Below, in pieces: positions 40,528 to 50,921 of a DNA stretch of 64,000 nt. The notes under the pieces were generated by a model that saw only the letters and a program-made list of their open reading frames with translations, searched no databases and had not been told where the DNA came from. The position numbers and the translations under genes were made by a program. The stretch is from Procambarus clarkii (Eukaryota; Arthropoda; Malacostraca; Decapoda; Cambaridae). Numbering within the stretch: the first letter of the stretch is position 1; the number at the start of each line of letters is the position of its first letter. The DNA is taken from the NCBI RefSeq assembly GCF_040958095.1, contig NC_091175.1, positions 22,548,683 to 22,612,682 on the forward strand, in the 5' to 3' direction.

Positions 40528-40872
40528 CGTCTCTATGGCTCATTTGTGCACTCAATATCTACCTGTATCCCCCTAGTGCGTGTGCCCCTTGTGGTAAATA
40601 GTCTGTCTTTATCTACCCTATCAATTCCTCTAAGAATCTTGTATGTGGTGATCATGTCCCCTCTAACTCTTCTGTCTCCCAGTGACGTGAGGTTTAATTC
40701 CCGTAGTCTCTCCTCGTAGCTCATACCCCTCGGTACTAATCTGGTGGCAAATCTTTGAACCTTTTCCAGTTTAGTCTTATGCCTTGACTAGATAGGGACT
40801 CCATGCTGGAGCCGCATGCTCCAGGATTGGTCTGACATAGATGGTATACAAAGTTCTGAAAGATTCCTTTCA
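40528..40872 (-). pseudogene. LINE-1 RT C-terminal fragment
   Basis: The reverse strand encodes SFRTLYTIYVRPILEHAAPA, then after a one-base insertion near 40780 [19 protein letters not shown], then [20 protein letters not shown] through [17 protein letters not shown], and decays. It lies directly against the end of the preceding SINE. Confidence 0.85.
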
Positions 40873-40937
40873 GAACTGAATTGCTTTCAGAAATGTGTCT
40901 GGGCGGAGGGGGGGGGGGCCTTTCCAAACTATACATT

Positions 40938-40987
40938 CAATCATTAAAGGAACCTGCAGAGTGCCTGTTGGCCCATACGAGGCAGCT
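40938..40987. mobile_element. Short retroelement tail shared with the Penelope-like fragment
   Basis: AAAGGAACCTGCAGAGTGCC, TGTTGGCCCATACGAGG resembles GTAACTGCAAAGGGCCTATTGG...CCATACTTCC at 42985-43015, next to the GIY-YIG coding end. It leads directly into (TA)n. Confidence 0.4.
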
Positions 40988-40990
40988 CTT

Positions 40991-41076
<86 letters not shown>
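40988..41076. repeat. (TA)n flanking FB-1
   Basis: TA repeat with one early AAATA interruption, ending at the FB-1 terminus. Confidence 0.95.
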
Positions 41077-41080
<4 letters not shown>

Positions 41081-41467
41081 GTGCCTAGTAGCCAGAACGC
41101 ACTTCTCAGCCTACTATGCAAGGCCCGATTTGCCTAATAAGCCAAGTTTTCCTGAATTAATTAATTTTCTCTAATTTTTTTCTTATGAAATGATAAAGCT
41201 ACCCATTTCATTTTGTATGAGGTAATTTTTTTTTTATTGGAGTTAAAATTAACATAGATATATGACCGAACCTAACCAACCCTACCTAACCTAACCTAAC
41301 CTATCTTTAATGGTTAGGTTAGGTTAGGTAGCCGAAAAAGTTAGGTTAGGTTAGGTTAGGTAGGTTAGGTAGTCGAAAAACAATTAATTCATGAAAACTT
41401 GGCTTATTAGGCAAATCGGGCCTTGCATAGTAAGCTGAGAAGTGCGTTCTGGCTACTAGGTACGACA
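41077..41467. mobile_element. Foldback element FB-1, copy 1, with TTAGG core
   Basis: 391 bp. Termini TGTCGTGCCTAGTAGCCAGA and TCTGGCTACTAGGTACGACA are inverted, and the arms continue through AACGCACTTCTCAGCCTACT, GATTTGCCTAATAAGCCAAG and further, over 90 bp. The centre holds CCTAACCTAACCTAACC followed by GGTTAGGTTAGGTTAGG-type runs, the arthropod telomeric motif TTAGG in both orientations. Flanked by TA repeats, so TA is the likely target. No coding capacity. Confidence 0.85.
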
Positions 41468-41511
41468 TATATATATATATATATATATAGCCTCGGCTAT
41501 CACCTCATTAT

Positions 41512-41614
41512 GTCCGGTCGTGATGGTCAAGTGGATTAAGGCGTCTTGTACATACCAGTTGCGTTGCTTCTGGGAGTATGGGTTCGAGTCACTTCTGGGG
41601 TGTGAGTTTTCAGT
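41512..41614 (+). mobile_element. tRNA-Leu-like SINE between FB-1 copies
   Basis: GGTCGTGATGGTCAAGTGGA (A box), TTAAGGCGTCTTGTACATAC, a long variable region, then TATGGGTTCGAGTCACTTCT (B box) and GGGGTGTGAG. The long variable arm suggests a class II tRNA ancestor. It could be a decayed tRNA-like sequence rather than a SINE. Confidence 0.55.
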
Positions 41615-41615
41615 T

Positions 41616-41617
<2 letters not shown>

Positions 41618-41701
<84 letters not shown>
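41618..41701. repeat. (TA)n flanking FB-1
   Basis: About 40 TA dinucleotides ending at FB-1 copy 2. Confidence 0.96.
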
Positions 41702-41702
<1 letters not shown>

Positions 41703-42070
41703 GTCGTACCTAGTAGCCAGAACGCACTTCTCAGCCTACTATGCAATGCCCGATTTGCCTAATAAGCCAAGTTTTCATGAATTGTTTTTCGACTACCTAA
41801 CCTTCCTAACCTAACCTTACCTAACTTTTTCGGCTACCTAACATAACCTAACCTATAAAGATAGGTTAGGTAGGGTTGGTTAGGTTCGGTCATATATCTC
41901 CGTTAATTTTAACTCTAATAAAAAAAATTGACCTCATACATAATGAAATGGGTAGCTTTATCATTTCATAAGAAAAAATTAGAGAATATATATTAATTCA
42001 GGAAAACTTGGCTTATTAGGCAAATCGGGCCTTGCATAGTAGGCTTAATATTGCGTTCTGGCTACTAGGT

Positions 42071-42076
<6 letters not shown>
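41702..42076. mobile_element. Foldback element FB-1, copy 2
   Basis: 375 bp. TGTCGTACCTAGTAGCCAGA at the left, TCTGGCTACTAGGTACAACA at the right, central CCTAACC / GGTTAGG tracts. Opposite internal orientation to copy 1 (the AATTGTTTTTCGACTACC side comes first). Confidence 0.85.

Positions 42077-42128
<52 letters not shown>
42077..42128. repeat. (TA)n between FB-1 copies
   Basis: Uninterrupted TA repeat joining FB-1 copies 2 and 3. Confidence 0.96.
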
Positions 42129-42132
<4 letters not shown>

Positions 42133-42515
42133 GTACCTAATAGCCAGAACGCACTTCTCAGCCTACTATTCAAGGCCCGATTTGCCTAATAAGCCAAGTT
42201 TTCATGAATTAATGTTTTTTCGTCTACCTAACCTACCTAACCTAACCTAACCTAGCTTTTTTTGGCTACCTAACCTAACCTTACCTATAAATATAGGTTA
42301 GGTTAGGTTAGGTAGGGTTGGTTAGGTTCGGTCATATATCTACGTTAATTTTAACTCCAATAAAAAAAAATGACCTCATACATAATGAAATGGGTAGCTT
42401 TATCATTTCATAAGAAAAAAATTAGAGGAAATATATTAATTCAGGAAAACTTGGCTTATTAGGCAAATCGGGCCTTGAATAGTAGGCTGAGAAGTGAGTT
42501 CTGGCTACTAGGTAC

Positions 42516-42519
<4 letters not shown>
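42129..42519. mobile_element. Foldback element FB-1, copy 3
   Basis: 391 bp. TGTCGTACCTAATAGCCAGA ... CTGGCTACTAGGTACGACA, central TTAGG-type tracts, same orientation as copy 2. Confidence 0.85.

Positions 42520-42594
<75 letters not shown>
42520..42594. repeat. (TA)n between FB-1 and the Penelope-like 3' region
   Basis: TA repeat about 75 bases long. Confidence 0.96.
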
Positions 42595-42598
<4 letters not shown>

Positions 42599-42999
42599 GT
42601 AGCAGTCTTTCTTGTAAACATATGTTGTTAAATATGACCGAAAAGGTAAGATTAATAATTCTAACACGAATTTTCTCAATATTTCTTGTTTCTTTTCACT
42701 GTCGATGGTAATTGAAAAATCAATTCACCAAAATTCATTTTTATTTCTAGTCTTGAACACGACGCTTGAATGCGTATCGTAATAACTTATTACATTTTCA
42801 AAGACTTTAGTTTACACACACAACTGTAACCTGTAAACACGCCATTTGCTTCCATATTTATACTCGCATTTGGGTGAGGTGATATGGTACAACAGTTTTG
42901 GATGAGGTGAACAAACGTGTGACAAACACAAGACAGAACATGGAACAATGGGTATTAATTGGATATGAGAGCATAAGAATGGAAGTAACTGCAAAGGGC
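42595..42999 (-). mobile_element. Penelope-like element, 3' noncoding side (probable)
   Basis: AT-rich sequence directly downstream, on the minus strand, of the GIY-YIG coding segment and ending at (TA)n. Contains GTAAACATATGTTGTTAAAT and ACCGAAAAGGTAAGATTAAT. Assignment rests on position only. Confidence 0.4.
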
Positions 43000-43690
43000 C
43001 TATTGGCCCATACTTCCTCTTGATGCTTCTATATTGTTTCGGAGTTTTGAAATGGGTAGAATATAGTTGTGCATTAATTGGCTGTTGATTGCTGGTGTTG
43101 ACTTCTTGATGTGTAGTGCCTCGCAGATGTCGAGCCACCTGCTGTCGCTGTATCTACCGATGATTTCTGTGTTGTTTGTTAAGACGTCTCTGGTGATGGT
43201 CTGGTTGTGGGAAGAGATTATATGTTCCTTAATGGAGCCCTGTTGCTTATGCATCGTTAATCGCCTGGAATGAGGCGTTGTTGTTTTGCCTATATTCTGA
43301 GTTCTTTGGGGCTTACAGTCCCCAAGTGGGCATTTGAAGGCATAGACGACGTTGGTTTTCTTCAAGGCGTTCTGCTTTGTGTCTGGGGAGTTTTTCATGA
43401 GTAGGTTGGCCGTTTTTTTGGTTTTATAGTAATCGTCAATTATATTTTCTGTTTTTTTGTCTGTAGGGATAACGTTCCTATCAACAATATCTTTCAGGAC
43501 CCTTTCCTCCGTTTTATGAGCTGTGGAAAAGAAGTTCCGGTAAAATAGTCTAATATGGGGTATAAGTGTTGTGTTAGTTGTCTCTTCAGAGGTTGCATGG
43601 CGTTTTACCTTTTTTTATGATGTCTTCAACGAAACCATTAGAGAAGCCGTTGTTGACTATTCATACATGTCTCGCCTACGCTTGAAACAA
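43000..43690 (-). pseudogene. Penelope-like retroelement, GIY-YIG endonuclease part
   Basis: Read on the minus strand, the frame from about 43608 gives KRHATSEETTNTTLIPHIRL, LKDIVDRNVIPTDKKTENII, a DDYYKTKK linker, then the GIY-YIG region VVYAFKCPLGDCK, IGKTTTPHSRRLTMH and SIKEHIISSHNQ, ending EALHIKKSTPAINSQ. In this family the C-terminal endonuclease nicks the target. The Y of the usual YIG appears as N (NIG). Upstream NNGFSNGFVEDIIKK is one base out of frame (A run near 43612), and the RT domain is absent. Confidence 0.85.
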
Positions 43691-44560
43691 TCTAGTGATC
43701 CCACATATATTGTATTGCCATACAGTATCTCCCTGTTACCTAACCTTTATTTACCTAGGGTTTTGTTTATATTTAAATTTAATCTTATCTCAATTGTATC
43801 CCTTGTTTCGTGTTGATATATTTAAATGTTTATTATATCATTCTTTAATTTCTAAAGTTCAACTTAAGATGTTGAATTTGAGACGCCTTATTCTTCGTCT
43901 CTCTGGAGTTTCCAGTATGTAAATTAAGATGTTTATCCTCTCTAAATAAGGGAGGTTTGTAATTTCTGGGATTAACCTTGTCATCTTCTCTATACATGTT
44001 CAGAGGAATGTGTCTGTTGTACAGAGAACAGAACTGAAGGGGCCGGGAGCTGAAAAAATATTAGAATTTTGTGAAAATTACAATTAAATGTTACAGAAAT
44101 CTCCAACTTATGTACTTCAGCTCCATGAAAGTTTCATTCCAATATTTTCAGAAATGTCTTTTAGACGATTTAAAAAAAGGTTTTGTTAATAAGGAGAACA
44201 GCTTCTTTACACACAGAGATCACACTAATTTGTTCATTTGAACAGCTTCTAATAACTGGAACTGATGGATAATGCAATATTAAAGAGATGCAAGCATATG
44301 TCTGACGCACAAAGAAGAAGGATAGTAGTAAGAAGTATCCACAATGTGGATAAAAAGTTATTATGTATTACTCATTGGTGAGTAATACATAATAACACCA
44401 ATAATAATGAGTATGTTATTATGCTCTATTTTGATATATCTCATATACATACATTACCCAATGTGGCACTTTCATGAATGTCCCCAAAAATTCATATTTT
44501 AGTTTTTCCCAGTTTTATTTTATTTTTTTCCTTTGTTTATTATTTGATTTTGTTGTAACC
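43691..44560. other. No gene seen; AT-rich DNA
   Basis: AT-rich unique-looking sequence. Short open frames lack recognisable domains. Contains the palindrome at 44357. Confidence 0.4.
44357..44396. repeat. Perfect 18-bp-arm palindrome
   Basis: GTTATTATGTATTACTCA, loop TTGG, TGAGTAATACATAATAAC. Could form a stable hairpin. No T run follows and no element was recognised around it. Confidence 0.9.
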
Positions 44561-45937
44561 TTTACATGTTGTAGAGTGCCTACCTGTCCCTGACTATGTC
44601 AAGTTAGAATGTTTACATGTTGTAGAGTGCCTACCTGTCCCTCACTATGTCAAGTTAGAATGTTTACATGTTGTAGAGTGCCTACCTGTCCCTCACTATG
44701 TCAAGTTAGAATGTTTACATGTTGTAGAGTGCCTACCTGTCCCTCACTATGTCAAGTTAGAATGTTTACATGTTGTAGAGTGCACACCTGTCCCTCACTA
44801 TGTCAAGTTAGAATGTTTACATGTTGTAGAGTGCCTACCTGTCCCTCACTATGTCAAGTTAGAATGTTTACATGTTGTAGAGTGCCTACCTGTCCCTCAC
44901 TATGTCAAGTTAGAATGTTTACATGTTGTAGAGTGCACACCTGTCCCTCACTATGTCAAGTTAGAATGTTTACATGTTGTAGAGTGCCTACCTGTCCCTC
45001 ACTATGTCAAGTTAGAATGTTTACATGTTGTAGAGTGCCTACCTGTCCCTCACTATGTCAAGTTAGAATGTTTACATGTTGTAGAGTGCCTACCTGTCCC
45101 TCACTATGTCAAGTTAGAATGTTTACATGTTGTAGAGTGCCTACCTGTCCCTCACTATGTCAAGTTAGAATGTTTACATGTTGTAGAGTGCACACCTGTC
45201 CCTGACTATGTCAAGTTAGAATGTTTACATGTTGTAGAGTGCACACCTGTCCCTGACTATGTCAAGTTAGAATGTTTACATGTTGTAGAGTGCACACCTG
45301 TCCCTCACTATGTCAAGTTAGAATGTTTACATGTTGTAGAGTGCCTACCTGTCCCTCACTATGTCAAGTTAGAATGTTTACATGTTGTAGAGTGCCTACC
45401 TGTCCCTCACTATGTCAAGTTAGAATGTTTACATGTTGTAGAGTGCCTACCTGTCCCTCACTATGTCAAGTTAGAATGTTTACATGTTGTAGAGTGCACA
45501 CCTGTCCCTGACTATGTCAAGTTAGAATGTTTACATGTTGTAGAGTGCACACCTGTCCCTGACTATGTCAAGTTAGAATGTTTACATGTTGTAGAGTGCC
45601 TACCTGTCCCTCACTATGTCAAGTTAGAATGTTTACATGTTGTAGAGTGCCTACCTGTCCCTCACTATGTCAAGTTAGAATGTTTACATGTTGTAGAGTG
45701 CACACCTGTCCCTGACTATGTCAAGTTAGAATGTTTACATGTTGTAGAGTGCACACCTGTCCCTCACTATGTCAAGTTAGAATGTTTACATGTTGTAGAG
45801 TGCCTACCTGTCCCTCACTATGTCAAGTTAGAATGTTTACATGTTGTAGAGTGCCTACCTGTCCCTCACTATGTCAAGTTAGAATGTTTACATGTTGTAG
45901 AGTGCACACCTGTCCCTCACTATGTCAAGTTAGAATG
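44561..45937. repeat. 51-bp minisatellite, about 27 copies, very homogeneous
   Basis: Unit TTACATGTTGTAGAGTGCCT, ACCTGTCCCTCACTATGTCA, AGTTAGAATGT. Two recurrent variants are CACACCTG for CTACCTG and CCTGACT for CCTCACT. 17 codons per unit keeps the plus frame open. Near identity implies recent homogenisation. Confidence 0.97.
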
Positions 45938-46087
45938 AAATTGGTCAACAAATAAATCAATCACAACTGGCAGAACTTTGGACTGGATTTTTGGGTGTGA
46001 TTTTTTCACAGATCTCAAACTCTATTATCTTTGTCTCTTTAGGTTGTCTTGATGATTAGGGACCAGATTAGCTCTTTATAACTTATA

Positions 46088-46225
46088 TAAAGTCTGGTTG
46101 ATACCTGGTTGATACCTGGTTGATGGGGTTCTGGGAGTTCTTCTACTCCCCAAGCCCGGCCCGAGGCCAGGCTCGACTTGTGAGAGTTTGGTCCACCAGG
46201 CTGTTGCTTGGAGCGGCAACTAGTC
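46088..46225 (-). mobile_element. LINE-2-associated 3' tail variant
   Basis: GGTTGATACCTGGTTGATAC, GGGTTCTGGGAGTTCTTCTA, CTCCCCAAGCCCGGCCCGAG, GCCAGGCTCGACTTG. Pieces recur at 7328, 34215, 57536 and 59660. Ascribed to the LINE-2 group because it abuts LINE-2 coding sequence at 34192-34320. Confidence 0.45.
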
Positions 46226-46539
46226 TACATATAGATCCCATAAATCCCCTAAATCCCCTAAACCTAGTCTACATATAGATCCCCTAAATCAATATAATTA
46301 ATCCTATATTTTGTTAGTGGGGGGTATTTTTTCTTGACTTAATTTCAACACATATTGACCCACAACTTAAACATATTCCAGTAAGAATGTCAATGTTTAT
46401 TCAAACTTGTAAAACAAGTAAATTAATGAATTAGTACAACCTTATTCCTTATTTCATTGTCCATAACTTAAATCAATTAGTTACAGGCTTACCTGGGTGG
46501 TTTTGGAGGATAGTGGGGGATAGTCTTTCTACTGGGTGG
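46226..46539. other. No gene seen; AT-rich
   Basis: Unrecognised. Includes a duplicated CTAGTCTACATATAGATCCC segment at 46218 and 46265. Confidence 0.4.
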
Positions 46540-46795
46540 ACGCCCCTCCACCCCAAGGGCCGCCCCTCCACCCCAAGGGCCGCCCCTCCACCCCAAGGGC
46601 CGCCCCTCCACCTCAAGGGCCGCCTCGCCACCCCAAGGACCGCCCCTCCACCCCAAGGGCCGCCCCTCCTCCCCAAGAACCTCCCCTCCACCCCTAGGGC
46701 CGCCCCTCCACCCCAAGGGCCGCCGCTCCACCCCAAGGGCCGCCCCTCCACCCCAAGGGCCGCCGCTCCACCCCAAGGGCCGCCCCTCCACCCGC
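46540..46795. repeat. 20-bp GC-rich minisatellite, about 13 copies
   Basis: Unit CCGCCCCTCCACCCCAAGGG, with a few point variants. Frames on both strands are repeat artefacts. Confidence 0.95.
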
Positions 46796-47097
46796 ATGCA
46801 GACATGGAGACCGTTTAACACACCCTTGGGCTCATTAACCGCGTGAGCTTGGAGAACATCCCTTATAGTTATCCCTCCATACATCAATACCCCTCGCCCG
46901 TTAACACCGTCAGGGGCCTGAGGACCAGTTGGATAGAGAGGAGGATAGTGGTGGGATAGGAGAGCAGGGCAATTGGGTAATGGGAAGAGGGACAGGCGGG
47001 AGGTGGCTGGCTAGGTGGTTAGAAGGACGTAGGGGGCGTGGTTGGACGTTAGCGCCATGTCAAGAGAAAGGAAAGATAATTTAGCTGCTAAACGCAT
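46796..47097. other. No gene seen
   Basis: Unrecognised sequence between two arrays. Confidence 0.4.
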
Positions 47098-47610
47098 CGT
47101 GTCAGCATGGCGGACAGCCCGCCTGCTATCATAACATTGTGTCAGCATGGCGGACAGCCCGCCTGCTATCATAACATTGTGTCAGCATGGCGTACAGCCC
47201 GCCTGCTATCAAAACATTGTGTCAGCATGGCGGACAGCCCGCCTGCTATCATAACATTGTGTCAGCATGGCGGACAGCCCGCCTGCTATCATAACATTGT
47301 GTCAGCATGGCGGACAGCCCGCCTGCTATCATAACATTGTGTCAGCATGGCGGACAGCCCGCCTGCTATTATAACATTGTGTCAGCATGGCGGACAGCCC
47401 GCCTGCTATCATAACATCGTGTCAGCGAGGCGGACAGCCCGCCTGCTATCATAACATCGTGTCAGCAAGGCGGACAGCCCGCCTGCTATCATAACATCGT
47501 GTCAGCGAGGCGGACAGCCCGCCTGCTATCATAACATCGTGTCAGCGAGGCGGACAGCCCGCCTGCTATCATAACATCGTGTCAGCGTGGCGGCCAGCCC
47601 GCCTGCTGTG
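47098..47610. repeat. 40-bp minisatellite, about 13 copies
   Basis: Unit GTCAGCATGGCGGACAGCCC, GCCTGCTATCATAACATTGT. Later units carry AACATCGT and CAGCGAGG, so the left and right halves are distinct subtypes. Confidence 0.96.
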
Positions 47611-47778
47611 AAAGCTTGCCCTGTGTTCCATACCCCAACCTCTCATTTCACCTGGTCCTCTCCGTCATATTTACGGCTGAAATGAAAAAAAAACTCGATA
47701 AAAAAAAGGTTAATTACTCCCCACCAGCTGTTGTTAATTGGCAGCTGAATGATCACCTGTTGAACAGCTGCAGGTGTT

Positions 47779-48525
47779 GTGGCCCCCCTGCTGGTGTATA
47801 TATGTGGCCCCCTGCTGGTGTATATATGTGGCCCCCTGCTGGTGTATATATGTGGCCCCCTGCTGGTGTATATATGTGGCCCCCTGCTGGTGTATATATG
47901 TGGCCCCTGTTGGTGTATATATGTGACCCCTGCTGGTGTATATATGTGGCCCCTGCTGGTGTATATATGTGGCCCCTGCTGGTGTATATATGTGTCCCCT
48001 GCTGGTGTATATATGTGGCCCCCTGCTGGTGTATATATGTGGCCCCCTGCTGGTGTATATATGTGGCCCCTGCTGGTGTATATATGTGACCCCTGCTGGT
48101 GTATATATGTGGCCCCTGCTGGTGTATATATGTGGCCCCCTGCTGGTGTATATATGTGGCTCCCTGCTGGTGTGTATATGTGGCCCCTGCTGGTGTATAT
48201 ATGTGGCCCCTGCTGGTGTATATATGTGGCCCCCTGCTGGTGTATATATGTGTCCCCCTGCTGGTGTATATATGTGGGCCCCCCTGCTGGTGTATATATG
48301 TGGCCCCCTGCTGGTGTATATATGTGGCTCCCAGATGGTGTATATATGTGTCCCCTGCTGGTGTATATATGTGGCCCCTGCTGGTGTATATATGTGGCTC
48401 CCTGCTGGTGTATATATGTGGCCCCCTGCTGGTGTATATATGTGGCCCCCTGCTGGTGTATATATGTGTCCCCCTGCTGGTGTATATATGTGTCTCCCTG
48501 CTGGTGTATATATGTGTCCCCCTAC
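47779..48525. repeat. 24-bp minisatellite, left part (before LINE-2 insertion)
   Basis: Unit CTGCTGGTGTATATATGTGG plus CCCC (24 bp), or CCC (23 bp), with TGTCC, TGACC and GGCTCC variants. It contains the marker run GTGGGCCCCCC...GGCTCCCAGATGGTG (48268-48340) that also marks the right part, so both belong to one original array. Confidence 0.95.
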
Positions 48526-48944
48526 CTACCTTGAGGCTACCTTGAGGTGCTTCCGGGGCTTAGTGTCCCCGCGGCCCGGTCGTCGACCAGGCCTCCTGGT
48601 TGCTGGACTGATCAACCAGGCTGTTAGACGCGGCTGCTCGCAGCCTGACGTATGAGTCACAGCCTGGTTGATCAGGTATCCTTTGGAGGTGCTTATCCAG
48701 TTCTCTCTTGAACACTGTGAGGGGTTTGCCAGTTATGCCCCTTATGTGTAGTGGAAGCGTGTTGAACAGTCTCGGGCCTCTGATGTTGATAGAGTTCTCT
48801 CTCAGAGTACCTGTTGCACCTCTGCTTTTCAACGGGGGTATTCTGCACATCCTGCCATGTCTTCTGGTCTCATGTGGTGTTATTTCTGTGTGCAGGTTTG
48901 GGACCAGCCCCTCAATTATTTTCCACGTGTAAATTATTATGTAT
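48526..48944 (-). pseudogene. LINE-2 ORF C-terminus and 3' end
   Basis: The minus strand reads IIIYTWKIIEGLVPNLHTEI, then RMCRIPPLKSRGATGTLREN, SINIRGPRLFNTLPLHIRG, ITGKPLTVFKRELDKHLQRI, PDQPGCDSYVRLRAAAS. The 3' end reads GGCCTGGTCGACGACCGGGC and CACCTCAAGGTAGCCTCAAG, then GTAGGTAGG. It completes the ORF broken off at 50922. Direct repeats GTTCTCTCT lie at 48700-48708 and 48794-48802. Confidence 0.85.
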
Positions 48945-50921
48945 TATTATATACTGTGGGTTGGTTGGTGTAGTCGTCGTTGATCCTCCTCTACGGACAA
49001 CCCAACCCACAACTCGGTAGAGTGCTTATACTAGGAGATCACCCTTGGCGCTTCTGGCTCTTGGAGAGGGGCTCAACGTCACACGTTCAGGGGATGCGGC
49101 TCCAACACTTAGCCTCGTCGTCACGTGCACACACCCACTCGAGCCGCTGTGACTCCCCACTCTCTCCTTATGAGATATGATCTCCTCAATCCCCCTATGA
49201 CTTACTAGTATTACCTCCTACCCTGTCCACAGCAGTGGTTCATGGTTCTTTCTCTCTCTCTCTCTCCTTCTTTACTACCTCCTGGGAAGCCTCACTAGGA
49301 CAAGGGCAAACACCAGCAAATTGTAACACATTTACTGAACAAAGCACATACACGATACATACACACATCTAATAATAATGAATCCTATACTCTATAATAT
49401 CCAAATCAGGTTGCACTCCAATACCATCAGAACTCTATTATCAGCTTATCAAGTGGTATCCCAACTCCTGGTTCACCACCTGGTACTATTAACCTCCTCA
49501 AGTTGGTCAAGCCCACACACTGTTGCACCATCAGCAAGATAACATATATATATAGAAAACCAGCATTTGAATGCAATAACATATACCAGTATAAATGTTC
49601 ATTGATACTTCAATATAAGAAACTCCTTGACATAAGGATGCCAACAGTCACTCACCTCTCACTGCGTCTTGCACGCTACTGACAACCAAACACTATCAAC
49701 TCCCTATAAGTAATCCACCAGAACTTCCCCTTCCACCTCTGGAAGTTCACAACCCTAATATCCTTAGGTTCTTCCGGGCTTCACTACCAGGATCCTCTGC
49801 AGCTCCTCCAGGCTGCTATCATGAAGTTTCCTTGAGTAACTACGGTGCTTCACCCTTCTGTTAGGTTCTTCCACAGCTCTCTTGGCTGCTACACCACCTC
49901 TACAGAAGCACGTGACACTCCTCTTCACTGCTGCTTCTCCTCACAGCTCGAGGTCCTCTGCTCCACTACCTCGGAGTCTCATTAGCTACATCATCTGCTG
50001 GCTTCGAAGTTCTCAGCAACTTCTTCCCCAAAGAACAAACCTGCAACCCATCGACACTCCAATAAAATGTTCCCCTTTAACACATAAACAAAAATAACCA
50101 CACACTATGCTTGCCTCAAACCTCTATCTGTTCTCTACATACAGTGAGAGTGGACTCCCCCGTTTTGGGCGGGTCCATACTCCACCTCGCCTGGTGTCGG
50201 TCCTCACTCACTGGGAGGGTCTTCCTCCGTCAAGAGCCCGGCTCCCTCAGTCTTCCGCCAGCGCTCAGAGGGGGCGGACGTCGCTCCGTGTTCCTCCCTC
50301 TTCACTCTCCTATTTCAGGCTTTCTGCCTTATTAAAACATGTCTAACTTATACATAAACATTGCTACTGTCGCTGGGCACACGACCAAACTACAAGTAAT
50401 CACTATGAACTGGCGTTTATCGTGCTTACCACAGATTAATTGGTCGAGGGCGCTTTCCCTCTGACGGCGTCTGGTCAGGGCGCTCCACACAGCCCACAAT
50501 AATGCTTCTGGGCGATTTAATATCTGCTCGTCGACCAGGACTTGAGACCACAACGTTCCCAGCTCGATTCCACAGCTGGTACGTCCGCACACTTCTCTTC
50601 TCTTCGAGATATATCACTAGGGGTTCCCTTCTGGCGGGAGCTCAAACGGAGCGCGGCTTCCCCCTGCGATGTCTGGCACTCAAGTGAGGTCAAGGTCCTC
50701 CGGAAGCGAGCCTCACGCCTCCAGCAAAATGTCCACATCTCCTAGCCAGTCATTTATCTATTTTCTTCTGCATTGCCCATAATCTCAAACTGTTACACAT
50801 ATCCAACCAACTATTTTACATATGCGTTATCACCTCAATACTTGCTAGACCTTCTAGTTAGGTCAGGCTTGCTGAATAACTCTCAAGAAGGGAGACTCGT
50901 TTCTCCTGCAGGCTGAGATCA
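48945..50921. mobile_element. Insertion of about 2 kb inside LINE-2 (solo-LTR candidate)
   Basis: Separates codons RERY (minus strand, ending about 50922) from IIIYTWK (starting about 48944), which would be adjacent in an intact LINE-2. GTAT is present on both sides. On the minus strand the insert starts TGTTATGATCTC and near its end has CAACCCACA, i.e. TG...CA ends as in an LTR, but about ten extra bases (TATTATATAC) remain unexplained. No coding sequence was recognised. AATAAA at 50060. Confidence 0.6.

Noticed and set aside
41270-41380. True interstitial telomere
   Set aside because: The TTAGG-type runs are short and lie at the centre of a foldback element repeated four times in the window, so they travel with the element.
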